From Zobellia uliginosa (lineage in GTDB: Bacteria > Bacteroidota > Bacteroidia > Flavobacteriales > Flavobacteriaceae), in the NCBI RefSeq assembly GCF_018860745.1, contig NZ_JAHKPY010000012.1:639166-703165 (forward strand): 64,000 nucleotides of DNA, written 5' to 3'. Positions within the stretch are counted from its first letter, which is position 1. Each line of letters opens with the position of its first letter. The position numbers were made by a program, and so were the translations under genes. The notes under the pieces were generated by a model. The model saw only the letters and a list, made by a program, of their open reading frames with translations. It made no database searches and was not told the DNA's origin. Positions 33,727-42,160 of this stretch are shown in pieces.

Positions 33727-34461
33727 ATGAGCCTGAACCGTAAACATTTAGCGTTCCTAATTACCTTCTTTTCGATGTCCATAATTGTGTTGGCACTATA
33801 CAACATTCATTTGGGCCAAGAAAAAGAGGAAGACGACTATGTGGTTGAAATGATGCTCGAGGAAGATATTGAAGAGCTTCTTGAGGAGAAGGAAGAACTA
33901 GAGCGTGAAATTGAGAAAGCAGACCCTATAAAGAGTCATATGGCCTATAACGAGACTGCTAAGCCTAGTTACGGAAATCCAGAACCCCTAAAAACGCTTG
34001 AAGAGCTGCTAGAAGAAAAAATGGCAGCCGAAAATAGCGATAATCCAAGTGATGACATGCTTTCTGATTCAGAATATGCAGAACGCGTAAAAGAACTGAA
34101 AAAGAAGCGCAAGGAAGCTAAAGAAATGTTAGGTGAAAAAGAAGCACAGAAAAAAGAGTTCACCAACAATCTGGCAAAACGCCGCACTTCTGTTTCCTAT
34201 TCTTTGGTAAACCGAAGCAATTATAGATTACCTCCCCCTATTTACACTTGTATTGAAGGAGGAAAAGTTGTTGTGAACATTCAAGTAGATGCAATGGGCA
34301 ATGTAGTAGATGCTGATTACAACTCTAAAAGTTCCGGTACTTCTAATGGATGCTTAATAGACAATGCTATTGCGTATGCCCTAAAAGCTAAATTTAGCTC
34401 AGGCGAAAAGTCAGTTCAAAAAGGAACCATCACCTATCTATTTCAAGGGAAGGCGCGTTAA
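33727..34461 (+). CDS. TonB-like C-terminal domain protein with acidic coiled coil
   Basis: The 244-residue protein has a short cytoplasmic part, one N-terminal membrane helix (LAFLITFFSMSIIVLALY) and a long Glu/Lys-rich periplasmic coiled coil (about 35-150, LEEDIEELLEEKEELEREIE). A C-terminal beta domain of about 90 residues follows (IEGGKVVVNIQVDAMGNVVDADYN). It resembles TonB-type energy-transducer C-termini but lacks a Pro-rich spanner and ExbBD neighbours. Its C-terminus overlaps the convergent thioredoxin gene by 24 bp. Function uncertain; possibly a spanning protein linked to a TonB-like pathway. Confidence 0.65.
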   Translation: MSLNRKHLAFLITFFSMSIIVLALYNIHLGQEKEEDDYVVEMMLEEDIEELLEEKEELEREIEKADPIKSHMAYNETAKPSYGNPEPLKTLEELLEEKMAAENSDNPSDDMLSDSEYAERVKELKKKRKEAKEMLGEKEAQKKEFTNNLAKRRTSVSYSLVNRSNYRLPPPIYTCIEGGKVVVNIQVDAMGNVVDADYNSKSSGTSNGCLIDNAIAYALKAKFSSGEKSVQKGTITYLFQGKAR

Positions 34462-35064
34462 CAATTCTTTCAAGGTTGTTTGCCCTTTATCCTTATTGTA
34501 CCATTGCTGAATTTCCTCTTTAATTTCCGGCAATAACTTTCCGTGCTTCTCTTTGTGGTCTGCTACTAGCTTTGCAGCAGGCTCTGGTCTTGGACCCCAA
34601 TCCGCTAACACCTCTTGGTTCTCCGCATCCCAGACAATCAATTTAGGAATAGACATACCACCATTGGTCAAAAACCGGTTCATAAGGCTTATATTCTCAT
34701 CCCTTAATACCACCTTTAAATCTATATTATCATTTAGCTCAGCAACTTTGTTGATTACCGGTAATGCGGGAGCAGCATCTCCACACCAACTTTCAGTTAA
34801 AACAATAAATTGCACTCTTTTATCTAGCCTGGCAATTGTAGTAGCAGCTTCTTCACTCACCTTTACCGTCTTGTCAAAACGCTTCATACGGCGATCATTA
34901 AGCATGGTATAATTAGCCAAGGCTTCTGATTGTTCCGGCCCCGTGGCTTTTCCTTCTAAGGCCAATTGATTGACCATTGCGCGATAATCTTCATATGAAA
35001 TAGCTTGCGAAAGTGCTTTTCCTATTAATTCCTGCGTGTTATTTTCTGTTGTAGGTGATGCCAT
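34438..35064 (-). CDS. Thioredoxin-fold protein with a single active-site Cys
   Basis: The 208-residue protein has the motif LTESWCGDAAPALPV (near 90-104), which replaces the CxxC of thioredoxin by C-G-D-A. This matches the Thioredoxin_9 type family common in Bacteroidota. It has no signal peptide, so it is cytoplasmic. A single Cys suggests binding or a mixed-disulfide role rather than classical reduction. It overlaps the 3' end of the preceding convergent gene by 24 bp. Confidence 0.82.
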   Translation of the reverse strand: MASPTTENNTQELIGKALSQAISYEDYRAMVNQLALEGKATGPEQSEALANYTMLNDRRMKRFDKTVKVSEEAATTIARLDKRVQFIVLTESWCGDAAPALPVINKVAELNDNIDLKVVLRDENISLMNRFLTNGGMSIPKLIVWDAENQEVLADWGPRPEPAAKLVADHKEKHGKLLPEIKEEIQQWYNKDKGQTTLKELLTRLPLK

Positions 35065-35193
35065 TTTGATTTTCTTTAAAATTTGATAACAAAGTTAACA
35101 CTCAGTCCTTTCTGCGTTGGTAACTTGGGTAACATTGGTAGTACTTTTTAAAAAAAACTTACAAACCTCTCGTTTTACTACCCTTTAAAAAGA

Positions 35194-35227
35194 AAAAGTC
35201 CGTTATACCAAAGGATAACGGACTTTT
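35194..35227 (-). terminator. Hairpin terminator of the phytase-like gene
   Basis: A 13-bp perfect stem (35194-35206 with 35215-35227), 8-nt loop, with a T run on the minus strand, lies 21 bp past the gene's stop. It is symmetric enough to work in both directions. Confidence 0.8.
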
Positions 35228-35248
35228 GAAAGAATTAATATTTGCAAT

Positions 35249-36379
35249 TTACTTTACTTCAAGCAATATAAATTGATTTAACTGTGGACCGAAAGCACTA
35301 AAGTTATTGTCCGCTACCAAAACCAACGAACGGCTTCCGTTTTCTAATTCAGGACCAAATGTAATTCCTTCTATATTATCTACTACTCCGTCTGTCAGTT
35401 GGCTACGAACACTTTCAAAATCGAACAACAATTTCTTGGTCGCTTTTTTGTATTCCGCATCCAGAAGGCTGTTCATATCACTTACATCCGTGGCATCAGA
35501 AGCATCTACGTCATAAATCTTAACATTGTTACCACCGTCTGCATATCCTGTTGAAAAAGAACGTTCCAAGACCAAAAACCTATCAACATCATATTCTAGA
35601 ATTTCAACGACACCATTTACGGTAAATGATGTTTCATCAAACTTTCTGGCAATCGGGTCCAACTCATAAGCGAATTCTTTTCCGAAAGCACCTGATGAAT
35701 CAATATATGCAATACGTACTGGAGAGTCTGTATCCTCTACCATAGGTTCTGGACCATCTTGAGAAAGAGGCAGCTCCATAGAAGCCCAATATCCTACACT
35801 GTCATACGCAACAGACAGTCCTTCAATGACGCCATTGTGTCTTGGGCCGCGATTCTCTTCAGCAGACACCTTGAATTTTTCCGATAATGAAATATTGGAT
35901 TTGTATGACCCGTCTGCATTAGCTAAACGAATAAAAGGATCTACACCTCCATTGACATTCCCTTCACTGGACCATAACAAACTACCCCCTGGAGTAACAC
36001 GAATAGCCTCAGGGTCTACTTCACCATCTGCAAAGGGCAAGTTATTTCCATTAAGTAATTCCGTAACCCCATTGATGGATACATTTTTGAATCCGTTTTC
36101 GTTCAGCTCAATATCTGCAGTATAAAAGCGAATAGGTGCTTTAGGGTCGTCACTTATCATATACCATTTTCCGTCTGCATAATCTATTGCGGAAAGCCCG
36201 CCAACTTGGGTATCTGCATACATTGTGCCGTCCGGTAATACATACTCATCCACAAATTGTAGACTTGATATGCTCGTATCCTGGTTATCTCCGTTACCTA
36301 TAATATCGTCCATATGCTCACAAGACAATATGGTTGTGAGAAATATCAATCCCACGATTTCAATAGTAAAGTTTTTCAT
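35249..36379 (-). CDS. Phytase-like esterase domain lipoprotein
   Basis: The 376-residue product has a lipobox-like signal (LIFLTTILSC) and a beta-propeller-like domain matching the 'esterase-like activity of phytase' family. Blocks include QVGGLSAIDYADGKWYMISDD, DPEAIRVTPGGSLLWSSEG, NGVIEGLSVAYDSVGYWASME and DNIEGITFGPELENGSRSLVLVAD. It would be periplasmic or surface anchored. Substrate is unknown; the name comes from weak similarity to phytases, and a calcium-binding sugar-phosphate or DNA phosphodiesterase role has not been shown. It is a monocistronic gene with a terminator. Confidence 0.83.
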   Translation of the reverse strand: MKNFTIEIVGLIFLTTILSCEHMDDIIGNGDNQDTSISSLQFVDEYVLPDGTMYADTQVGGLSAIDYADGKWYMISDDPKAPIRFYTADIELNENGFKNVSINGVTELLNGNNLPFADGEVDPEAIRVTPGGSLLWSSEGNVNGGVDPFIRLANADGSYKSNISLSEKFKVSAEENRGPRHNGVIEGLSVAYDSVGYWASMELPLSQDGPEPMVEDTDSPVRIAYIDSSGAFGKEFAYELDPIARKFDETSFTVNGVVEILEYDVDRFLVLERSFSTGYADGGNNVKIYDVDASDATDVSDMNSLLDAEYKKATKKLLFDFESVRSQLTDGVVDNIEGITFGPELENGSRSLVLVADNNFSAFGPQLNQFILLEVK

Positions 36380-36511
36380 TATAGTGTGTTTTTAAAAGTC
36401 GCAAGATACCACATAGATTCAGTTAAAAAACATATTCAAGATTACCATTAGATTAACTGAGTATTATATTTGCATGGACACATAGCATATATGGATCACA
36501 ATGTATATTCA

Positions 36512-36519
36512 TACCTTTG
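36512..36519 (+). promoter_or_regulatory. -7 box TACCTTTG of the tag operon
   Basis: TAnnTTTG match 18 bp before ATG 36537. A second box, TATATTTG at 36465-36472, lies further upstream and may be an alternative start. Confidence 0.4.
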
Positions 36520-36536
36520 AAGGATAATTACTGAAC

Positions 36537-37100
36537 ATGGAGAAACAAAGATGCGGTTGGTGCAAAGGAGACACACTTTATGAGGCTTACCATGATGAAG
36601 AATGGGGCTCACCAGTAAAAGAAGACAACTTACTATTTGAATTTTTGGTATTGGAAACTTTTCAGGCAGGGCTAAGCTGGATAACGGTATTAAGGAAACG
36701 GGAAAACTTTAGAAAGGCATTTGATAGTTTCGATTATAAAAAAATTGTCACTTACGAAGAAGAAAAGATTCAGGAGCTACTACAAGATGCAGGAATTATC
36801 AGAAACAAATTAAAAGTACGGGCAACAGTTTCCAATGCTTTGGCGTTTATAAAAGTGCAAGAAGAGTTTGGAAGTTTCAGTAACTATGTTTGGGGGTTTG
36901 TAAACGATACCCCCATAAAGAACAATGTAGAAAACTATGAAACGGCCCCAGCTACTACGGCACTTTCCGATGCGCTCAGTAAAGACCTTAAAAAAAGAGG
37001 GTTTAAGTTTGTAGGCAGCACTGTAGTTTATGCTTTTATGCAAGCTACAGGTATGGTAAACGACCATGAGATGTCTTGCTTTAGATATAATGAAGTTTAA
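36537..37100 (+). CDS. tag: DNA-3-methyladenine glycosylase I
   Basis: The 187-residue base-excision enzyme removes 3-methyladenine from DNA. Zinc-binding residues are in RCGWCKGDTLYEAYHDEEWG (Cys, His near 6 and 17) and near the end (NDHEMSCFRY). The catalytic region FEFLVLETFQAGLSWITVL and NALAFIKVQEEFGSF fit the Tag family closely. Start at the ATG giving MEKQRCGWC. Two small export genes follow within 15 bp and form its unit. Confidence 0.94.
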   Translation: MEKQRCGWCKGDTLYEAYHDEEWGSPVKEDNLLFEFLVLETFQAGLSWITVLRKRENFRKAFDSFDYKKIVTYEEEKIQELLQDAGIIRNKLKVRATVSNALAFIKVQEEFGSFSNYVWGFVNDTPIKNNVENYETAPATTALSDALSKDLKKRGFKFVGSTVVYAFMQATGMVNDHEMSCFRYNEV

Positions 37101-37114
37101 GAAATTTAAATCCT

Positions 37115-37702
37115 ATGAATTTTAAGTCGCTTTTATTTTTGATGCTATTTGTTTTTCTGAGTACAGGCACCACTTTTGCTCAAATAAAAAGTGAGCGAGA
37201 ACATCGCATAAAGAAATCTCAGTTTCCTGAGAACGCACGGCTGTTCCTACATCAAAAGCTGGTTAACGCCAAGCGTATTCGTTTTTACAAGGAGATAGAC
37301 GGCAACAAAGTTAGTTACGAGGCCAAGTTTAAAAAAGACCGCCTACGATATAGTATAGAATTTAATACAGAAGGTATTCTTGAAGATATTGAAATTGAAA
37401 TTCAACCGGTAGATATCCCAAACGATACGTATACCAAAATCACCAAATATTTAGAAAACAATTTTAAAAAGTTCCGTGTAAAAAAAATCCAACAACAATA
37501 TATTTCGGATGGTGAAGATATAGACCAAACCTTAAAAGAGGCCTTTCAAAACCTAATGTTACCCTCCATTAAATATGAACTTGTTGTAAACGGTAAAAAA
37601 GAAAAAGAGTTTGAGCAATTTGAAATTCTATTTAATGCCGATGGAAAATTTGAACTGATCAAGAAAGCATTACCACCCAATTATGATCATGTACTATATT
37701 AA
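37115..37702 (+). CDS. Secreted PepSY-like hypothetical protein
   Basis: The 195-residue protein has a signal peptide (LLFLMLFVFLSTGTTFAQ). Its mature part has two PepSY-like alternations of a helix and basic strands (KRIRFYKEIDGNKVSYEAKF, YTKITKYLENNFKKFRVKK, YELVVNGKKEKEFEQFEILF). It is probably periplasmic. It lies 15 bp after tag and overlaps the next outer-membrane protein gene by 20 bp, so the two secreted proteins are translated together. Function unknown. Confidence 0.7.
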   Translation: MNFKSLLFLMLFVFLSTGTTFAQIKSEREHRIKKSQFPENARLFLHQKLVNAKRIRFYKEIDGNKVSYEAKFKKDRLRYSIEFNTEGILEDIEIEIQPVDIPNDTYTKITKYLENNFKKFRVKKIQQQYISDGEDIDQTLKEAFQNLMLPSIKYELVVNGKKEKEFEQFEILFNADGKFELIKKALPPNYDHVLY

Positions 37703-38369
37703 AAGCTTTGTTATAGTTTTAAGCTTTTTTTTCAGCATTACCACCTTTAGCCAAGAAAACGTTACCGGATACTTTCAACCGGATATTTCTTTAAACTACA
37801 AGGTAAGTTCAAATTACTCGCACAACTTTAAAATTGCACAACGTGCGTTTATTTATGAAGACAACTTTTCATATCGCACAAGACAAGTTGACCTTTCTCA
37901 TTTCTCTACTTTAAAGGTTGGCTTTCACCAGAGTTTGGGAGTAGGAATTCAATACCGTTTTAGAAATACTTTTGACGCTCCAGGTGAAAATGAGCTTAGG
38001 ATAACCGAGCAATATAAATTTTCGCACACTTATGGAAATCTAACCTTGGGAAACCGCTTTAGAGCGGAACAACGCATTACACCCGAAAAAACAATACATC
38101 GGTTTCGGTACCGACTTTCGTTGAACGCACCTTTAAAAGGTGAAAAACTGGATATTGGAGAACCCTATTTCTCTATTTCGGCAGAACCCCTTCTTAGTGT
38201 AGCCGAAAGCAGAAAACCTATTTATGACCAGCGACTCACTTCTCATTTTGGTTATTTACTTAACCGGGAAACCAGGTTAGAAGTAGGTGCTGAGTATCGC
38301 GCCGAAGATTACAACAAAAACACGCACCACATATACTTTTTGCTTACCTCACTTATTTTCAGCTTGTAA
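37683..38369 (+). CDS. DUF2490-like outer-membrane beta-barrel protein
   Basis: The 228-residue protein has a signal peptide (SFVIVLSFFFSITTFSQ) and a string of amphipathic beta strands with aromatic ends (VGIQYRFRNTF, NRFRAEQRI, RFRYRLSLNAPL, LEVGAEYRAED), ending in a C-terminal aromatic/Leu. It resembles DUF2490-type small barrels. The start could also be ATG 37689, two codons later. It overlaps the upstream gene by 20 bp and the convergent aat gene by 21 bp. Confidence 0.7.
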   Translation: MIMYYIKSFVIVLSFFFSITTFSQENVTGYFQPDISLNYKVSSNYSHNFKIAQRAFIYEDNFSYRTRQVDLSHFSTLKVGFHQSLGVGIQYRFRNTFDAPGENELRITEQYKFSHTYGNLTLGNRFRAEQRITPEKTIHRFRYRLSLNAPLKGEKLDIGEPYFSISAEPLLSVAESRKPIYDQRLTSHFGYLLNRETRLEVGAEYRAEDYNKNTHHIYFLLTSLIFSL

Positions 38370-39020
38370 TATTTTAATGAATTCGCTACGCGGAATTTCT
38401 TCCGCACCTAAGCTTTCAAGATGGTCTGTGTGTATTTGGCAGTCTATGAGTTTATAATTTCTTATTTCTAGCTCTTGTGCTAGTTTAATAAATGCAAATT
38501 TAGAAGCATTGCTTACTTTACTGAACATACTTTCACCACAAAAAATTGTTCCGAGGTCAATACCATAAAGCCCGCCAACCAGTACCTTATTTTCCCAAAC
38601 CTCGTAAGAGGCAGCATATCCGTTTTTATGCATTTCCAAATAGGCATTCTTCATATTATCCGTTATCCAAGTCCCATCCTGATTTTCTCTAGGAACACTG
38701 GAACAAGCTTCAATAATTTCTTTAAAGCAGGTATTTTTGGTTAATCGAAAACGGCCATCGCGCAGTACTTTACGCATACTTTTAGAGATCCTGACATTTT
38801 GAGGATATAAGACCATTCGCGGATTTGGGCTCCACCAAAATATTAATGCATCATCATTAAACCATGGAAAGATTCCGCTTTTGTAAGCTAACAACAAACG
38901 TTCTACGGATAAATCCCCACCAGCTGCCAATAATCCTTCTTCATTGGCATTTTCCACAGATGGGAACACCAAACTATCGGATAAAAAAATCAAGGAATTT
39001 TTACGTTCTTGGCCTGACAC
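38349..39020 (-). CDS. aat: Leucyl/phenylalanyl-tRNA-protein transferase
   Basis: The 223-residue enzyme transfers Leu or Phe from tRNA to N-terminal Arg/Lys of proteins, marking them for ClpAP/ClpS degradation. Family blocks: EGLLAAGGDLSVERLLLAY, GIFPWFNDDALIFWWSPNPRM, GTWITDNMKNAY, GLYGIDLGTIFCGESMFS and DCQIHTDHLESLGAEEIPR. It is complete, of normal length. The 3' end overlaps the outer-membrane protein gene tail to tail by 21 bp. Confidence 0.95.
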   Translation of the reverse strand: MSGQERKNSLIFLSDSLVFPSVENANEEGLLAAGGDLSVERLLLAYKSGIFPWFNDDALIFWWSPNPRMVLYPQNVRISKSMRKVLRDGRFRLTKNTCFKEIIEACSSVPRENQDGTWITDNMKNAYLEMHKNGYAASYEVWENKVLVGGLYGIDLGTIFCGESMFSKVSNASKFAFIKLAQELEIRNYKLIDCQIHTDHLESLGAEEIPRSEFIKILQAENK

Positions 39021-39049
39021 TTTTTAGTTTTAATAGGTATCAAAAATAA

Positions 39050-39087
39050 CAAAAGCCCCATTAGATATCAATCCTATAGGGCTTTTG
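39050..39087. terminator. Hairpin between aat and the DUF3127 gene
   Basis: CAAAAGCCC (39050-39058) pairs with GGGCTTTTG (39079-39087) around a 20-nt loop that can fold a little further. It lies just past the DUF3127 gene stop (minus strand). Confidence 0.65.
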
Positions 39088-39110
39088 AATTTTAATCAAA
39101 GACTTTATGC

Positions 39111-39488
39111 TTAGAAAGGCAAATCGTCATGATCTTCTTCGTTAAGATTATCAGCTGGCTGAAAAGCTTCTGCTGGTGGCACTGGAGGCATTCCTGCCCC
39201 ACCTTGTTCCGCTTGAACGCCTTCAATTCTCCAACCTTGGATAGAGTTGAAATACTTCACCTCACCTTGTGGGTTTGTCCATTCCCTACCTCTTAAGTTA
39301 ATGCTGATTTTTACATCCTGCCCTACTTTAAAGTTGTTTAACAAGTCCGTTTTGTCCTGTACGAACTCTACCATTATATGCTGTGGATATTGCTCTTCTG
39401 TAGTTACTACAATCTCGCGCTTTCTGAACCCGTTGTTACCAAACGTTTGGGTTTCTCCTACCATTTTTACTTTTCCTTGAACTTCCAT
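39111..39488 (-). CDS. DUF3127 OB-fold-like protein with SSB-type acidic tail
   Basis: The 125-residue protein matches DUF3127, a small Bacteroidota family. It has an OB-fold-like beta core (VQGKVKMVGETQTF, FRKREIVVTTEEQYPQHIMV, VGQDVKISINLRGREW) and a Gly/Pro-rich linker (GGAGMPPVPPAEAF). The end is an acidic tip, EEDHDDLPF. That tip resembles the DDDIPF tail with which SSB recruits repair and replication partners. It is cytoplasmic, with a terminator just downstream; no operon mates. A single-stranded nucleic-acid binding role is inferred. Confidence 0.85.
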   Translation of the reverse strand: MEVQGKVKMVGETQTFGNNGFRKREIVVTTEEQYPQHIMVEFVQDKTDLLNNFKVGQDVKISINLRGREWTNPQGEVKYFNSIQGWRIEGVQAEQGGAGMPPVPPAEAFQPADNLNEEDHDDLPF

Positions 39489-39685
39489 GATTATGAATTA
39501 TATGTGAACTAATTAATATGTGCATAAAAGTAGTTTTAATCGTAAAATCCACCTAAAAAAACAAGCAGAAGTTATTAAAGGTTATCAGCAACATCCTATA
39601 TAAAATTTTAATTCAAATAACAGATTCTACTTAAACCTTTGGCCATCTTATTTTTAAACAAAAGCTCTTTCTGCTTTACCTCCTT

Positions 39686-40354
39686 TTAAAGCTTGTAAAA
39701 GAGTTTAAAGCCTAAAGTGGGGTTTGGCCTAAAATTGTTTTCTTCCTTTTCATAGACCGTTCTAAACCCATGTCCAGAACGCTCTACCGTTCCTTCCCTA
39801 GCATTTACTAAGTTATCAAAAACGATATCTTTAAATCTAAAACCGACACCTCCATAAAAATTAAATCCAAAATGACGCCCTAGGTTCAAGAACAATCCAA
39901 ATTTTAAGTGCATACCATACTTCTGTCGGGTAAAATCAACCTTATCATAAAGAAAATTTACTCCATCTTTTCGTTCGTACCCATCGTTCAATAAGGTAAT
40001 GAACTCTTCAATATAAAAGAGTTCAACAGCAATATATTTTGGTGTTCTTGCTCCTTTCCCTAATTGGTAATAGAGTTCCGGGCGCACCTCAAAGAGTGAA
40101 CCATTCTCAGCTTCTCTGTTCGAAAACAAACCAGTTCCGCCACCGGCTCCTAGATCAAGTCCCATTTTCCAGTTCCCTCCTAAATGTTGCACATATCCTA
40201 AACGTAATCTGGGCGAATGGATATCTAATAAAGAAAGCGGACTAAACGTTATATATGAATTCGTATCAAGACTATCGTTTGCATTTGCATTTTGAGAAAA
40301 CGCATGTGGCGTGCAAAAAATGAAAACAAAAATTGCAAGAAGAAGAGTTCTCAT
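39686..40354 (-). CDS. Outer-membrane beta-barrel-like hypothetical protein
   Basis: The 222-residue product has a signal peptide (LLLAIFVFIFCTPHAFSQ). It is predicted to be almost all beta strands with alternating aromatic residues (RLRLGYVQHL, WKMGLDLGAGGG, LFEVRPELYYQL, HLKFGLFLNLGRHFGFNFYGG), ending LGFKLFYKL. This looks like a small outer-membrane barrel of porin or OmpW-type. No specific family recognised. It is a single gene; the 39489-39685 spacer behind it shows no gene or strong hairpin. Confidence 0.65.
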   Translation of the reverse strand: MRTLLLAIFVFIFCTPHAFSQNANANDSLDTNSYITFSPLSLLDIHSPRLRLGYVQHLGGNWKMGLDLGAGGGTGLFSNREAENGSLFEVRPELYYQLGKGARTPKYIAVELFYIEEFITLLNDGYERKDGVNFLYDKVDFTRQKYGMHLKFGLFLNLGRHFGFNFYGGVGFRFKDIVFDNLVNAREGTVERSGHGFRTVYEKEENNFRPNPTLGFKLFYKL

Positions 40355-40443
40355 AGGATTATAACCGTTTTAGTGAATGCTAATTTCCACTAGAACACTT
40401 CACACAAACCAAACCCTACTAAAATACTGGTTTTCCAGTAGTA

Positions 40444-41328
40444 TTACTCCGCTAATAAAACCTTCCAAGCAGAAAGCACATCCTTTTGTCGTATAAATTC
40501 TTGGGCCTTTAATTCTAACGGTTTTCTTTCTCCGCCACTCAGAAGGGAACGTATTTCTACATGGTTCCCCACAAATTCCCTAACCGCATCAGCATCCGGA
40601 ATTTCCTCTACATTTCCCAACAAACCCAAATCGTTTCCGGTCAAAACCGTACTTAGCCGGATATGTTCTGGTATAGTATCAATACCAACACCCAAAGTAG
40701 AAAGTGGTTTTGGGACTTCAAACATTCCCATATTTGCGCGACTGTACCAGTTACCGCCCATACGAGCCACCAGGTCTATTTTATGTTGATCAATAACTCC
40801 GTTTTCGTTCAATACATCCAGGTCTAAATGTACTTTTACTACCTCTGCGAAGATTAAATTACCAGCGCCTCCCTCACGACCTAAAGCCTCAACTTTAGTT
40901 ACTTTACACTCAAACTGTACCGGTGATTCTGCCACCCTGAATGGTTTCACAATATCGGATTGCAACATAGTGAGTCCTGATTTCTCAAACTCATTCACCT
41001 CTTTTCCGTACTCGGTACTGGATAAGGACATCTGTTGTACCATATCATAATTCACAATATTGATGACAACCTCCATAGTCAACAGCACATTTTGTAAGGT
41101 ATGCTTGGTTGTATTGTCCCGTACGCGTCTTGCAGGAGAAAAAATCAATATTGGCGGATTGGCACTAAACACATTAAAGAAACTAAAAGGCGATAAATTG
41201 GGATTTCCTTTTTCATCTACCGTACTTGCAAATGCGATAGGCCTAGGCCCTACAGCTCCTAAAAGATAACCGTGTAACTGTGCGGTAGTAACCGCTTCTG
41301 GAAGTATTGAAATCATTTCTTTTGCCAT
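40444..41328 (-). CDS. Flavin reductase family protein
   Basis: The 294-residue protein has the FMN-binding split-barrel of flavin reductases: GPRPIAFASTVDEKGNPNLSPFSFFNVFS, then PPILIFSP and LLTMEVVINIVN, VQFECKVTKVEALG and FAEVVKVHLD. An alpha-helical C-terminal extension of about 100 residues is typical of the Bacteroidota members. It would reduce FMN/FAD with NAD(P)H or act as a nitroreductase-like or flavin-donor enzyme. No partner oxygenase is near. Start at ATG 41328. Confidence 0.83.
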   Translation of the reverse strand: MAKEMISILPEAVTTAQLHGYLLGAVGPRPIAFASTVDEKGNPNLSPFSFFNVFSANPPILIFSPARRVRDNTTKHTLQNVLLTMEVVINIVNYDMVQQMSLSSTEYGKEVNEFEKSGLTMLQSDIVKPFRVAESPVQFECKVTKVEALGREGGAGNLIFAEVVKVHLDLDVLNENGVIDQHKIDLVARMGGNWYSRANMGMFEVPKPLSTLGVGIDTIPEHIRLSTVLTGNDLGLLGNVEEIPDADAVREFVGNHVEIRSLLSGGERKPLELKAQEFIRQKDVLSAWKVLLAE

Positions 41329-41367
41329 AGGGCAAAGGTATGGAAATTGGGTGTTTTAAAGATAGTA

Positions 41368-41934
41368 CTACTGAGCTTTACTTTCAGACTCATAGAACTC
41401 AATGGCCCTTAGATAATTCATTGCTCCGGTCATGGTCATATCATTAACAAAACCATCTAGTTCAGGGTGATTTTCCTTAACCCAACTCACGAGCGTATCT
41501 TTTTTTGCCGACCAAACGCTAAAATCATTATCCGTATATCCTAATTCTTCAATTTTTGAGACTTTATCAGAGGTAAAAGAGATTTTAACCTGATACTTGA
41601 GCGGATTCTTTTGCAAAAACGCATTACGAAGATTCTTTTGCCCTATGGTTGCAATAACCTCAGTACCTTTTCCCTCCATTTCTATTATCTCATAAGATGA
41701 TCTAAATATAGAATCCCACTTAAACATTTCATACAAACTAACGTGATTATAGGGTACAACAAAATCACCGGAGACTATGGTTAGACTGTCATTTGCAACT
41801 GTTTTTATAGTATTGAAATCACCACTATCAAATGCTTGGTAATATGTTGTGACGGTTTCTTTGTGAGTTGGGTTTTGGGTATTGCAGGCTGTTAGGGCCA
41901 ATAATAGGGATAGTATGAGGAGGGTGATTTTCAT
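41368..41934 (-). CDS. SnoaL/NTF2-like lipoprotein
   Basis: The 188-residue product begins with a lipoprotein signal (LLALTAC). A cone-like alpha+beta domain of SnoaL/NTF2 type follows (VTTYYQAFDSGDFNTIKTVANDSL, MKGKGTEVIAT-like segments, VKISFTSDKVSKIEELGY). No catalytic residues are identifiable. Probably a periplasmic ligand-binding or housekeeping lipoprotein of unknown role. It lies 40 bp upstream of the flavin reductase gene on the same strand and may be co-transcribed. Confidence 0.7.
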   Translation of the reverse strand: MKITLLILSLLLALTACNTQNPTHKETVTTYYQAFDSGDFNTIKTVANDSLTIVSGDFVVPYNHVSLYEMFKWDSIFRSSYEIIEMEGKGTEVIATIGQKNLRNAFLQKNPLKYQVKISFTSDKVSKIEELGYTDNDFSVWSAKKDTLVSWVKENHPELDGFVNDMTMTGAMNYLRAIEFYESESKAQ

Positions 41935-42160
41935 GGGTTGTTTAGTTTTGCATTTCCTCTAAAATAGAAATAAATACCATTTAAAACCTTTAATTGGGTA
42001 AGAATAAAACTACACACTTAAAAGTATTTAGACATTATACGACCTTAAGCAACGCTCGTACTTTTACATCTCTCTTTTTCCTCTTATTTACATTATATTT
42101 GATGAGTTCTTGCTTTAGTGAATGACAGGCATGAACGGATTCTAAAAGCTATTTATCCGG

